This document shows, one piece after another, positions 46,639 through 55,400 of a stretch of 64,000 nucleotides of DNA. The stretch lies in contig NC_009943.1 in NCBI RefSeq assembly GCF_000018405.1, forward strand, positions 447,255-511,254, written 5' to 3'. Below the pieces are notes generated by a model. That model did not search any database and was not told where the DNA came from. It saw only the letters and a program-made list of their open reading frames with translations. The translations under genes were made by a program, and so were the position numbers. Each line of letters opens with the position of its first letter. The stretch's first letter is position 1. Origin of the DNA: Desulfosudis oleivorans Hxd3 (GTDB lineage: Bacteria > Desulfobacterota > Desulfobacteria > Desulfobacterales > Desulfosudaceae).

Positions 46639-46646
46639 GATTCCTA

Positions 46647-47378
46647 ATGGAAAGCCAATTCTTAACGGTCCTGGGCTTAGCGACGCTTCCGGCGCTGGGA
46701 AATTTTGGTGGTGGCGTGCTCGCCGAGTGGCTGCGGCCGTCGAAAAAAATGCTCAATCACGCCCTGCATGCCGCCACCGGAATTATCCTCGCAGTCGTTG
46801 CGGTCGAAGTAATGCCGGCTGCACTTGCCGGCGCGCCGGCCTGGTTGCTCGCCCTGGCTTTCATGGGAGGTGGCGGCACTTACCTGCTCATAGAATCCGG
46901 TGTCAAACGATGGCAGGAGGGCAAACAAGCCGGAGCAGGGGCTGGGGCATGGATGGTCTATCTGGCGGTGGCAACCGATCTTGTCGGTGATGGACTGCTC
47001 ATCGGCACAGGATCAGCAGTATCGAGCCAAATGGCGCTCATTCTGGCCTTGGGCCAGGTATTGGCGGATATTCCCGAAGGTTTCGCTACGATTGCCAACT
47101 TTCGGGATAAGGGCGTGGGACGGGTCAAACGGCTGCTCATTTCCGCCTCGTTTCTCTTGCCGGTCATAGGCGCCGCTGCTCTTGCGTACTTCGCGTTTCG
47201 AGGGCGGAGTGAAGTGTTGAAGATGGCCGGTCTGGTCTTTGTGGCCGGCTTGTACATGCTTGCCGCCATGGAGGATATGATGCGCGAGGCCCATGAGAGT
47301 GCCGAAGATAGCCCTTGGTCCGCTCTCAGTCTTCTTGCGGGCTTCACGATTTTCCTGGTCATCTCGGGATCGCTTTGA
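46647..47378 (+). CDS. ZIP-family metal transporter
   Basis: About 243 residues from the ATG at 46647; a TTG at 46635 overlapping the regulator stop is an alternative. Eight helices are visible. The helix four/five metal-site region reads DLVGDGLLIGTG and DIPEGFATI. The HNFxDG-type histidines of many ZIPs are replaced by Asp/Gly, so metal preference may be unusual. It lies directly after the two-component genes and could be part of the same transcript. The direction (import in most ZIPs) is opposite to the exporter ATPase encoded nearby. Confidence 0.75.
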   Translation: MESQFLTVLGLATLPALGNFGGGVLAEWLRPSKKMLNHALHAATGIILAVVAVEVMPAALAGAPAWLLALAFMGGGGTYLLIESGVKRWQEGKQAGAGAGAWMVYLAVATDLVGDGLLIGTGSAVSSQMALILALGQVLADIPEGFATIANFRDKGVGRVKRLLISASFLLPVIGAAALAYFAFRGRSEVLKMAGLVFVAGLYMLAAMEDMMREAHESAEDSPWSALSLLAGFTIFLVISGSL

Positions 47379-47413
47379 ATAGATAGAGGTCCCGCTTCCC
47401 CATGAGCTGTCCA

Positions 47414-47425
47414 TTTTGACCCCAC
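47414..47425. promoter_or_regulatory. Possible activator binding site, second copy
   Basis: TTTTGACCCCAC is the exact inverse of the GTGGGGTCAAAA word at 43363-43374. It lies about 150 bases upstream of the sigma-54 promoter at 47577. A GTGGGTATTATTG word follows at 47449-47461. Confidence 0.45.
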
Positions 47426-47576
47426 AATGCAATTCAGGATGGACTAATGTGGGTATTATTGAACCACACTCCTTCCCGCCCACCTTCACACGATCTATCC
47501 TGTCGTATGCTTAATATTTTATAAAGATAAGTAATTACAGCTATATATATTCTTTTCAGACCCGCATGGCAGAGTA

Positions 47577-47593
47577 TTGGCATCATGTTTGCT
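47577..47593 (+). promoter_or_regulatory. Sigma-54 promoter for the ZraP-like gene 2
   Basis: TTGGCATCATGTTTGCT reads TGGCAT-N5-TTGC with correct -24/-12 spacing. The gene begins at 47689; the roughly 85-base leader carries the palindrome AAGCGGCCGCTT followed by TTTT (about 47625-47640). The 47379-47688 gap contains no gene. Confidence 0.72.
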
Positions 47594-47688
47594 TTACTCC
47601 TAAGACAAAGCCATATGGTTTTCGGAAAGCGGCCGCTTTTTTGATCGGGAACAACAGATTGCAACACATTACATAATGGAGGTACAAA

Positions 47689-48162
47689 ATGAAACGAAAT
47701 ACCAAAGGGATTATGACGCTGGCCGTATTGGCCGTGTTTGGATTCTCGACCCTCGCGTTTGCCGGTTGGGGCGATGGATACGGCCACATGATGGGACCGG
47801 GTATGATGGGACCGGGCTGGCAGCAGGGAAGTGGCTATTACGGAAATCTTTCCGCAGATGAAATCGCGAAACTGGAACAGCAGCGCGCAGAATTCTTCCG
47901 GGCGACGGAAAATACCAGGCAACAGCTGTATGAGAAGAATCTGGCTCTGCAAAGCGAACTGGCTAAAGAAAATCCGGACACCGCCAAGGCATCAAAGCTT
48001 CAGGGCGAAATTTCCAAGCTGCAAAGCGATCTTGATCAAAAACGATTGGAGTATGATATCCAGGCCCGCAAATCAGCACCCAACTACAACCGCGGCTATA
48101 GAGGAGGATATGGTTCGATGATGGGTTACGGCCCCCGCGGTGGCGGATATTGTGGGTGGTAA
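47689..48162 (+). CDS. ZraP-like periplasmic metal-response protein 2
   Basis: 157 residues with a signal peptide (about 1-25, ending AFA). A Met/Gly-rich start (GHMMGPGMMGPGW) is followed by a long helix with coiled-coil character (LSADEIAKLEQQRAEFFRAT and SKLQGEISKLQSDLDQKRLE). The C-terminal tail is Gly/Tyr-rich and ends GGGYCGW. ZraP-like proteins are zinc-binding periplasmic chaperones that tune the ZraSR system. It heads a plus-strand run with a lipoprotein, a SHOCT protein and a multicopper oxidase. Confidence 0.78.
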   Translation: MKRNTKGIMTLAVLAVFGFSTLAFAGWGDGYGHMMGPGMMGPGWQQGSGYYGNLSADEIAKLEQQRAEFFRATENTRQQLYEKNLALQSELAKENPDTAKASKLQGEISKLQSDLDQKRLEYDIQARKSAPNYNRGYRGGYGSMMGYGPRGGGYCGW

Positions 48163-48289
48163 GCCAAGACGCAACGAAAAGGGTATGACAGGGCGGTAAA
48201 CGCCGCCCTGTCATGCACGAAACCAACAGGGAATCCGTAGGTGACTGCATCAAAGGACGACGCGATAGAATCGATAGAAAGGTGAGCTG

Positions 48290-48553
48290 ATGAAAAGGAA
48301 TTTTTTGAAAACGGCGATAAGGCCAATCATGCTTGTCGCAATTGTGGGTCTTGCACTAACGGTGCTGGCTGGCTGCGGAATCGGCCATGGGCCATACCGG
48401 CATGGTTACAATAATTATCATGGTGCTGGAAGCGGCGATGATTACCGCAATAGTGGCTCCCACGGGGCTATGTACGGCCCCGACGGTAGTGGCTACCACC
48501 GACACAGACCTGCTGGCTACGGGGACGGCCGAGGCGGATACTGTGGGTGGTGA
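48290..48553 (+). CDS. Small His/Gly-rich lipoprotein
   Basis: 87 residues. A signal peptide ends in a LAGC lipobox (Cys at about 29). The mature part is Gly, His and Tyr rich (HGPYRHGYNNYHGAG, GYHRHRPAGYG) and ends RGGYCGW, the same last four residues as the neighbouring ZraP-like protein. Histidine-rich surface lipoproteins of this kind may bind metal. Function beyond that is unknown. AAAGGTGA lies upstream of the ATG. Confidence 0.65.
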   Translation: MKRNFLKTAIRPIMLVAIVGLALTVLAGCGIGHGPYRHGYNNYHGAGSGDDYRNSGSHGAMYGPDGSGYHRHRPAGYGDGRGGYCGW

Positions 48554-48598
48554 TCGAGTTTATTCGCCTCAATATGAATAATCATCGAGGAGAAAGCT

Positions 48599-48964
48599 AT
48601 GATCATTAAATATGTTTATAACAAAGTGTTGATGGGGCTTCTCGCGATATGGAGTCTGAACAATTTTATGTTAAGTCCCGCATTCGCCCAATCCGGCGGG
48701 TACCGAAACTGGCACATGGGGCGATGGATGATGGGCGACTGGGGAATGGGGTGGTTCGGTATGATATTCATGTTACTTTTTTGGGTTTTAGTCATCGTCG
48801 GAATCGTTTTTCTGATTCGCTGGCTGGTTCAAAACACGGGCAGCAGAGGCTCATCCGGTGTCGGCACAGGTTCTCAGGCAATGGATATTTTAAAGGAACG
48901 CTATGCCAAAGGAGAAATCACCCACGATGAATTTGAGTCCATGAAAAAAGAGATCCTTAGATAG
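48599..48964 (+). CDS. SHOCT-domain membrane protein
   Basis: 121 residues. An N-terminal signal-like helix (about 8-30) is followed by a Trp/Met/Gly-rich segment. A second membrane helix (about 54-78) leads to a SHOCT motif ([24 protein letters not shown]). It resembles the 42442-42708 protein and is in the same metal-response region on the opposite strand. GAGGAGAAA precedes the ATG. Confidence 0.78.
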   Translation: MIIKYVYNKVLMGLLAIWSLNNFMLSPAFAQSGGYRNWHMGRWMMGDWGMGWFGMIFMLLFWVLVIVGIVFLIRWLVQNTGSRGSSGVGTGSQAMDILKERYAKGEITHDEFESMKKEILR

Positions 48965-48982
48965 CCCTACAGGAGACCGACT

Positions 48983-50566
48983 ATGAGAAACAGAAACACA
49001 GACCTGGGATTCGATAGCAGGCATTCCAGAAGGCATTTTTTAAAGCTGGCCGGCTATGGAACCCTTGGATTGATGGCAGCCGGGCTCTGGCCTGGATTCG
49101 ATGGTTTCGCAGCCGGACAAACTCCTGATACAGAATTCATCCCCGACCTCGACATCACCCTTTCCGCCCGCCCCGGCGAGGTCCCCGTTTTGCCGGGCGA
49201 TCCCACTTTGATTTGGCGCTACCATGCGACGGTGCACAAAGGCGACCGTACTCGAATTGCTGAAATACCCCGCAGCTATCTTGGCCCGATCATTAAAGTC
49301 CATCAGGGTGAAAAGATACGGATTCGCTTCAGAAACGCCATCCCTGAAGAGTCTATTGTGCATTGGCATGGCCTGCATGTGCCCGCGATTATGGACGGAC
49401 ACCCGCGCTATGTCGTTCCGCAGGGGCAATCCTACTTGTATGAGTTCGAAGTCAAGAACAGAGCCGGTACCTATTGGTATCATCCACACCCACACGGCAG
49501 AACCGGCCCACAGGTGTATCGTGGTCTGGCAGGCCTATTTCTCGTGTCCGACGAGGAAGAGCAAGCTGTTGGCTTGCCCGATGGCGAATATGATGTTCCA
49601 CTGGTGATTCAGGACCGAACATTCGATTCAGGCAATCAGCTGGTGTACATGTCGGGCCACAGAATGGAGCGGATGACCGGTTTTTTGGGCGATATGATAA
49701 TGGTTAACGGGCTGCCGGATTTCACGCTCCCCGTATCGACCGCTGCCTATCGGTTACGCCTGCTGAATGGCTCCAATTCTCGTATTTATAAGTTGGCGTG
49801 GGAAGACGGCCGGCCGCTGACCATTATTGGTACGGACGGTGGATTGCTGGAAAGGCCGGTCTTCAGAAGGTATGTGTTTTTAAGCCCGGGAGAACGGTTG
49901 GAGATCTGGGCCGATTTCAGCGACAATCCGGTCGGGTATACGACATCCCTTTTGAGCCTTCCCTTCGATGTCGGTGGCATGGGTGGGGGGCGAATGGGCC
50001 GCGGCATGATGATGGGCGGACGAACGGGCCAAAATCTAAACCTTCCAAATGGTGTGGCTTTTTCCGTGTTTAAGGTTAAGGTGGCCCAGCCTGTGAAAAC
50101 AGATTACCGTCTCCCGGACACACTTTCCGAGATCGGGCCTGTCCGACCTGATGACGCAGCGAATTTTTTTCGTCCACGGCAGTTCTATCTCACGATGCGG
50201 CATATGCAATGGACGATCAACGGGCGGGTGTTTCAAATGGAGGAGGTGGCAGACGACGAGATTGTCCAACTGGGCTCAACGGAGATTTGGGAATTCAACA
50301 ACACCGGGGGTGGTATGATGAATATGATGAACATGCCCCATCCCATTCACCTGCATGGCAAGCAGTTCCGCGTTATTGAACGCAGCGGCGTTGCACATGA
50401 AGGCTATGTGGATGAAGGATGGAAAGACACGGTTTTGCTGATGCCCGGTGAGCGGATCAAAATATTGGTTGATTTTGACGATTATCCGGGAATGTTTCTG
50501 TACCATTGCCACAACCTGGAACATGAGGATATGGGGATGATGCGGAATTATTTTGTGAGGGAGTAG
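48983..50566 (+). CDS. Multicopper oxidase (CueO/CopA type)
   Basis: 527 residues. A twin-arginine signal (SRRHFLKLAGYG, residues 15-26) sends it folded to the periplasm. The copper ligand motifs are HWHGLHVP, WYHPHPHG, HPIHLHGKQF and HCHNLEHEDMGMM, together forming the T1 and trinuclear sites. A Met/Gly-rich loop (MGGGRMGRGMMMGGRTG) near residue 330-350 is typical of cuprous oxidases such as CueO. It would oxidise Cu(I) or similar ions in the periplasm. It is the last gene of the plus-strand metal run and converges with the defence operon. Confidence 0.9.
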   Translation: MRNRNTDLGFDSRHSRRHFLKLAGYGTLGLMAAGLWPGFDGFAAGQTPDTEFIPDLDITLSARPGEVPVLPGDPTLIWRYHATVHKGDRTRIAEIPRSYLGPIIKVHQGEKIRIRFRNAIPEESIVHWHGLHVPAIMDGHPRYVVPQGQSYLYEFEVKNRAGTYWYHPHPHGRTGPQVYRGLAGLFLVSDEEEQAVGLPDGEYDVPLVIQDRTFDSGNQLVYMSGHRMERMTGFLGDMIMVNGLPDFTLPVSTAAYRLRLLNGSNSRIYKLAWEDGRPLTIIGTDGGLLERPVFRRYVFLSPGERLEIWADFSDNPVGYTTSLLSLPFDVGGMGGGRMGRGMMMGGRTGQNLNLPNGVAFSVFKVKVAQPVKTDYRLPDTLSEIGPVRPDDAANFFRPRQFYLTMRHMQWTINGRVFQMEEVADDEIVQLGSTEIWEFNNTGGGMMNMMNMPHPIHLHGKQFRVIERSGVAHEGYVDEGWKDTVLLMPGERIKILVDFDDYPGMFLYHCHNLEHEDMGMMRNYFVRE

Positions 50567-50587
50567 TAACAGTTTGTGTGAGGTCGT

Positions 50588-50839
50588 TCACGTCCTTCGT
50601 TGGTTTCCATCCTGACCGAGAAACCTCAGATCCCACAATAGCTGGTTGAGCTCTTCCTGGGCCTTTCGCAGGATGAGGGCTGCGCATTCCATACAGTAAT
50701 TGTTCTTCGCCATGTTTTCCTTGATCACCAAGCACTTGTCGCCTTTGCATATCACGTGTCCCTTGTTACGGGAGCACTGCCGCCGTCGCTGGGCGGTTTC
50801 GAAGCAAGCGGATACGAGAAGGCGTTTCAGCTTGGGCAT
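50588..50839 (-). CDS. Small Cys-containing protein at the end of the PglZ-helicase operon
   Basis: 83 residues starting three bases after the helicase stop, with AAGGAGATGACTT before the ATG. The central part has CSRNKGHVICKGDKC and YCMECAAL, which could form a zinc site, followed by a helical tail. No family was recognised. Its position suggests it belongs to the defence-like operon, perhaps as a regulator or accessory subunit. Confidence 0.6.
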   Translation of the reverse strand: MPKLKRLLVSACFETAQRRRQCSRNKGHVICKGDKCLVIKENMAKNNYCMECAALILRKAQEELNQLLWDLRFLGQDGNQRRT

Positions 50840-50842
50840 AAG

Positions 50843-52702
50843 TCATCTCCTTGAAAGGCGCTCCTGGATGTCGGCTTGGACCTCATCGCCGATCTGGTCA
50901 ATCTGCTCCAGAACCTCCTCAAGTCTCTCCAAAGGGATTTCGCCGCGGGTTCCAACATCGGCCTCCAGTCGCTCATTGACGGCGCGATTCACAATCTGCA
51001 CAACGGCGGCGTAGTTGTTGACACTTCGTAGTTCGGGATAGGTCAAAGCGATGTTACGGCCATTGATGGATGCACCGATTGCGCTCACGATTCGGCTCGC
51101 CAGGGCCCGGGAGCGTTCGTTGAGCCTTCGACGGGCTTCCTGGCGGCGACGCTGGGGAGTCACCGGAATCTCGCGAGGCTCCATGCTTTCCCTGGTTCTG
51201 GCCTGGATGAGGCGCTGACGGAGGTTGTCTCGGGACAATCCGAGAGCTTCCGGATCAAGACCCCGTCTCCGGAATTCCTCTACCAGGTCGTCAATGACAG
51301 CATCATCCATGGGGTCCAGGTAAGCCTGTTCGATGAAATGACTGATGATTTCATCCTGGACCACCATATCCGGAGTGAGACGTCGTCTCCGGCCAGGTTC
51401 ATCCGCAGGTGGGCGCTCATCGCCGGATTCAAGCCAGCCTTGGATTAGTTCTTGGTCTTCTCGGTCGATACGCCTGAAGTCGTCCCAATGTCGGTCGATG
51501 TTCAATCCCACGTGTGAGACCGCTATTCCCCGGTTGTCGGGGTGCTGTGGGTTGTTTTGGTGGATTACCCGCATGACCCGACCGATGAACTGGACATAGG
51601 GCGATAGAGACCGGAATGGTTGAAAGATCGCCGCTACACTCAGATTGGGATGGTCGAATCCCTCCCCAAGCATCCGGACCTGGACGATGCAATCGATCCG
51701 GCTTCGCCGCAAATCTTGGAGCACCTCCTCGATCTGGTCCGCCGGCATGTTGCTGTGGATTTCACGCGCGTTCAAGCCGCGCTCTGCATAGAGCGAGCGG
51801 ACTTGGCGGGAATGGTCCACCGAGCAGGCTACCGCAATCAATTGATGGAAGGTTCCAGACTCCCGAAGGTGCTGAAGCCATTGAATGCTGGCGTCCACGA
51901 TGGACCGGTTGCATTCCGGGGCCAGGGCCACACCCCGGCTGAACCATTCCTCGTCCCGCAGCTGAAGGACCTCATCAAGCGTGTGATGCCTGGAATCCCC
52001 CCGATAGGTGAAGGATATTTCCTGCGGAGCAACGTTCACCGCAGTGATCTGCTTGATATACCCACGCACCATGGCTGTGCGGAAGGGGTAAGCGTAGACC
52101 ACCTCACCTGCAATCTCGCGACCGTCGCCCCTAAAGGGCGTGGCGGTTAGACTCACGACCTTGGCGTTGGGGAACCGCTCAAACACGCGCTCCCAGCTTC
52201 TGGCCACATTGTGGTGACCCTCGTCAACCATGATAAGGTCAAAAAAATCATCCGGGAAAGCAGGCAGCCATCGATCAGCCCGACTCGCCAGTTGCTGGAT
52301 GTTGGTTACAACGATATGGGAATTCTCACAGTCATGAATATTTGCATCCTGACCGTCCAGGACGGCGGTATATGGACCATGATTTACGTCAGTGAGGACA
52401 CGTGTGTAGGTCCAGAAGCAGTCCCGCCCGGCAATGTCGAAGGCCGTGGAGATGCCCCGGCGTATCTCAAGGTTCGGAGCGATCACCAAGACACGACCCT
52501 GGGCGATACCGAAGGGAAGCAGCGCCATGAGCCCCGTTTTTCCGCAACCCACTGGAATCTGGAGAATGGCGTGCTCTGAGCTGTTCCTAAAGTGCTGGCG
52601 CGTACGGAACCACCCCTCAACCTGGGGATCACGCAGGTCGGCATTACCCTGGATATACGCCTGGGTGTCATTAAAGAAACGTGCTATTTCCTCATTCGTC
52701 AT
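50843..52702 (-). CDS. DExH-box helicase (superfamily 2) of the PglZ operon
   Basis: 619 residues. Motif I is VGCGKTGL (about 50-57), motif II DEGHH, motif III LTATPF, and the C-terminal helicase lobe ends with motif VI QFIGRVMR. The C-terminal region (about 440-619) is charged and helical and has no known domain. The layout resembles BREX or restriction-type helicases. GGGGAG precedes the ATG and the start overlaps the upstream stop by four bases. It would supply DNA translocation for the module. Confidence 0.85.
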   Translation of the reverse strand: MTNEEIARFFNDTQAYIQGNADLRDPQVEGWFRTRQHFRNSSEHAILQIPVGCGKTGLMALLPFGIAQGRVLVIAPNLEIRRGISTAFDIAGRDCFWTYTRVLTDVNHGPYTAVLDGQDANIHDCENSHIVVTNIQQLASRADRWLPAFPDDFFDLIMVDEGHHNVARSWERVFERFPNAKVVSLTATPFRGDGREIAGEVVYAYPFRTAMVRGYIKQITAVNVAPQEISFTYRGDSRHHTLDEVLQLRDEEWFSRGVALAPECNRSIVDASIQWLQHLRESGTFHQLIAVACSVDHSRQVRSLYAERGLNAREIHSNMPADQIEEVLQDLRRSRIDCIVQVRMLGEGFDHPNLSVAAIFQPFRSLSPYVQFIGRVMRVIHQNNPQHPDNRGIAVSHVGLNIDRHWDDFRRIDREDQELIQGWLESGDERPPADEPGRRRRLTPDMVVQDEIISHFIEQAYLDPMDDAVIDDLVEEFRRRGLDPEALGLSRDNLRQRLIQARTRESMEPREIPVTPQRRRQEARRRLNERSRALASRIVSAIGASINGRNIALTYPELRSVNNYAAVVQIVNRAVNERLEADVGTRGEIPLERLEEVLEQIDQIGDEVQADIQERLSRR

Positions 52703-53502
52703 AAGCTACTCCCCGAGTCCCCGAGCTTTCTTCTTTTGGGTTCTTTGCGATGATCTTCACGCAACATCACAAGGTCGTCATCCAGACCGTGCCGCAGGAT
52801 ATTCAGACGAGGCGAGAGCGATGCCACATGTTCGGCTGAGATATGGGCTAATCGGAAGGGAAAGATGCTCGGGCTGTCGAGCAGGTCCTTTATGGCTGCC
52901 GACCCGTTCATCCTTGCACGGAGTGATGCCTCCACCATCCAGGCAATGAGCCTGGGGTCTTCAACCGGATACTGATTCCCTTGACCATAGACGCCTTTGT
53001 CGCCCGTCTCTTTCAAAACGCCCCAATCGATGAATGATCGAAGCACGCGCCGGGTGGACCGTGATGCGGTTTCTCTTTCTCCGTAATCCTCTTTCACCCG
53101 CCGTTGAACATGTGCTGCAGCGGCTGTTCCCTGAAGCCGCAAGAGCCTGCCGGTGTGAGCGGCAACTGCACCCCAAAAGGGATAAGCAGCCAGTGTCATG
53201 CCCCAGTGAACAGCGATTCGGTCTTTGCGTGGAAGTTCTTGGAGTATCTCCAGACCCTCGTCCCGCAACTTTTCCAATTCACGGGGCACGGTAAGCCAGG
53301 TCTTCAAGAGAATGGTGATAACCTTTTCCCGATTGCCCCTGACGGACTTTCCACCGACCGACACCTTGTCCTGCAGCAGATCTTGGAGCGAGTCATTGAT
53401 TGTGGCCTTGTCGTTCCCGGCCAGTGTCAGATTGGCCGTCTGCTCGAACCATTCGAGCCTGATGCGCTGGCTGAAGCCGATCTGTGCCTTCCGTCCGTTC
53501 AT
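52699..53502 (-). CDS. Unknown protein between PglZ and helicase genes
   Basis: 267 residues. AGGAGG precedes the ATG. The start overlaps the pglZ stop and the end overlaps the helicase start, each by four bases, so translation is coupled. The protein is helical, with a basic winged-helix-like middle (RSTRRVLRSFIDWGVLKETGDKGVYGQ). It is not recognisably BrxA. Its position between PglZ and helicase argues for a core subunit of the module. Confidence 0.65.
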   Translation of the reverse strand: MNGRKAQIGFSQRIRLEWFEQTANLTLAGNDKATINDSLQDLLQDKVSVGGKSVRGNREKVITILLKTWLTVPRELEKLRDEGLEILQELPRKDRIAVHWGMTLAAYPFWGAVAAHTGRLLRLQGTAAAAHVQRRVKEDYGERETASRSTRRVLRSFIDWGVLKETGDKGVYGQGNQYPVEDPRLIAWMVEASLRARMNGSAAIKDLLDSPSIFPFRLAHISAEHVASLSPRLNILRHGLDDDLVMLREDHRKEPKRRKLGDSGSSL

Positions 53503-55163
53503 GTGTCCCTCCTCTCGATTTGAACAAGAGGGACGATGAGCTCTTCAAGAGAAGCGCCGCCATGCCCGACAAGGCTTTCGGCCTTCCGGACAAACGCCGA
53601 TCGAGCCGGAGCAAGCAGGGGTAGATATTCCTCCGGCAGCCCGATAGGCGGCCACTCCAGAGCGTTTGGGAATCGTTCCTTAACCTGACCTCGTAGTAAG
53701 GAATCGGGATAAATCCGAGCGCGTTCTCCGCGCAGATCCGCCACGGCTCCTTCAACGGGCCGCCCGCAACCAGACGCCTCGATATTGCCGTGATCCGACG
53801 ACAGGTAGACACGGAATCCATTCTCCAGAAGCAAGTCGAACAGTTGCGCCAAGAACGGTCCTGCGGCCCACTGGCGAACCTGGTTGTGCATCCCTGCAGC
53901 GCCAAGCTCCATGCCGTGCATGATCTTGTCCACTTTGTCGACAACCAGACCGACCACCCGCATCTTGGGCCGAGCAACAATCTCCTCCACATTTTCCAAG
54001 GTGCCGTTCCCCAGCCCCTTGGCATATGCGACTTCCTGCTTTGTCAGCCCCTGGTCCACCCAAAATTGCGTCCATAGGGCCGGTTCTTTGTCGGTGGTGT
54101 GGATGCTGTTCGGAAAATAGATCGGTGGCTTTCCTGCAAAGGCCGCCTGGCGCGAAACAGAAGTGATGGTCGGTATCCAGGCGAACACCGCGTTCTCACG
54201 AAAGCGGTAATTGGCTCGCTGCCTGGCGATTTCCTTTCGGATGACGATCCACTGATCCATCGCAAGACCATCGACCAGGACGAACGCAGCCTTGTGTTGC
54301 TTGGCGTCGTTGATGTGTCGGGAGAGGAAACGGGGAATATGGTGGAGCATGACCGGTGGAGCCGGGGGCAGGTTGACCAATCCTGCGTAGCGTTTTGTCA
54401 GCCACGGTACGAGTACGGCATCTATCTGAGCTTGAAGCGCCTCCATCTTCTGACGCGCCGGCTCCGGCAGCACCGCATTCGAATCCAGCGCCAGAGCCAC
54501 CAGCTCCGCCCAGGTTTTGGCAAAGTGGAACCAGTCGTCGTGTCGTGTGTCCTCATTAGGAATATCGGCCGACAAGTTATCGAGTAGTCCCTCCACGCGC
54601 CTCGCCCGGTCCGCCTGCTGATCAGTTCGGATGCCAATGGCGAGCCAGGTCTTGGAGAGTGACTCAGCCCAATCATGGGGAACCGCTTCAAGCAATCCTT
54701 CGACAAACAGGTTGTCAATGTAGACACGGATGTCGTCATGGTCGAAGGGCAAATCCGAAGGGCCGGGATATTCAAAGCCGTAGGGCTTCTCATCCTCGCG
54801 AACTCCGGTGGCATCCTGGATCGCCGACTGATTTAGAAAAACGGGCCAGCGTTCCTGGAGGAAAGCGAAAAAGGCTTCCCGATCTGGGATAATTGTTTCG
54901 AGGGGCCACTCTTCAAAATCGCCCTGTTGGCGTAGCACCTGAACAAAGCGCTCATCAAGCAAAGCTGGGATGCGCTGCTCCCGATAGTGGCGGCGCAGCA
55001 GCGCCCGCAGTAAATCGGACGGTTTGCGGATGAGTTCCGGGGCAATCTCAAAAACATGTCGCAGGACGAATTCCTTTGTAGCGTTGTCGCCCAGCACTCC
55101 AGGGGCGTGCCGCTTCTGGGCTTCGTAGAGCGCATCCAGATCGCCACGATCCAAGGCGGTCAC
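53499..55163 (-). CDS. PglZ-domain phosphatase, probably 5'-truncated or frameshifted
   Basis: 554 residues from a GTG with no ribosome site. The alkaline-phosphatase-like core is clear: AFVLVDGLAMDQW (about 295-307) supplies a metal ligand and FRVYLSSDHGNIEASG (about 455-470) another. PglZ proteins are the hallmark of BREX and Pgl phage-defence systems. From memory, BREX type 3 PglZ has about 100 more N-terminal residues and a LFPNLSYP-like segment before this region. Here GELFPNLSYPIV is present in the same frame upstream of the GTG. A one-base change in the CCCC run at 55193-55196 would join it to another open frame. Confidence 0.7.
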   Translation of the reverse strand: MTALDRGDLDALYEAQKRHAPGVLGDNATKEFVLRHVFEIAPELIRKPSDLLRALLRRHYREQRIPALLDERFVQVLRQQGDFEEWPLETIIPDREAFFAFLQERWPVFLNQSAIQDATGVREDEKPYGFEYPGPSDLPFDHDDIRVYIDNLFVEGLLEAVPHDWAESLSKTWLAIGIRTDQQADRARRVEGLLDNLSADIPNEDTRHDDWFHFAKTWAELVALALDSNAVLPEPARQKMEALQAQIDAVLVPWLTKRYAGLVNLPPAPPVMLHHIPRFLSRHINDAKQHKAAFVLVDGLAMDQWIVIRKEIARQRANYRFRENAVFAWIPTITSVSRQAAFAGKPPIYFPNSIHTTDKEPALWTQFWVDQGLTKQEVAYAKGLGNGTLENVEEIVARPKMRVVGLVVDKVDKIMHGMELGAAGMHNQVRQWAAGPFLAQLFDLLLENGFRVYLSSDHGNIEASGCGRPVEGAVADLRGERARIYPDSLLRGQVKERFPNALEWPPIGLPEEYLPLLAPARSAFVRKAESLVGHGGASLEELIVPLVQIERRDT

Positions 55164-55174
55164 AATGGGATAAC

Positions 55175-55400
55175 TCAGGTTTGGGAATAGCTCCCCTGGT
55201 CGAGTGGCAACAGCATCTTGACGGGTGGCCGGGATTTTCGGTTTTCCGGAAACGCCACCTTCAACTGACCAAAAGTCAGGCCACGGCCGTGGAGTGCCGA
55301 ACCGATTGCGGTCTGGGATGCCCGCGCAATGTTGTAACGCACGCTCCCAATGACATCGTGGCGGTCTGCCCGGAGCAGGAAGAGAAACCGTATCCGCTCA
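55175..55400 (-). other. Open frame ending at the pglZ start, likely displaced N-terminal coding
   Basis: On the minus strand a frame reading VIGSVRYNIARASQTAIGSA and then GLTFGQLKVAFPENRKSRPP ends with stop TGA at 55175. Its codon third positions look like real coding DNA. Adding one G to the GGGG run (plus-strand 55193-55196) would fuse it to the PglZ frame as LLPLDQGELFPNLSYPIVTA. Upstream of about 55400 the plus-strand gene seems to be the true coding strand, so this looks like a scar where two genes meet. Confidence 0.45.

Noticed and set aside
55181-55357. First 59 codons of the plus-strand frame beside pglZ as real protein
   Set aside because: Composition is unnatural and the opposite strand carries a better coding frame here; a later start was proposed.
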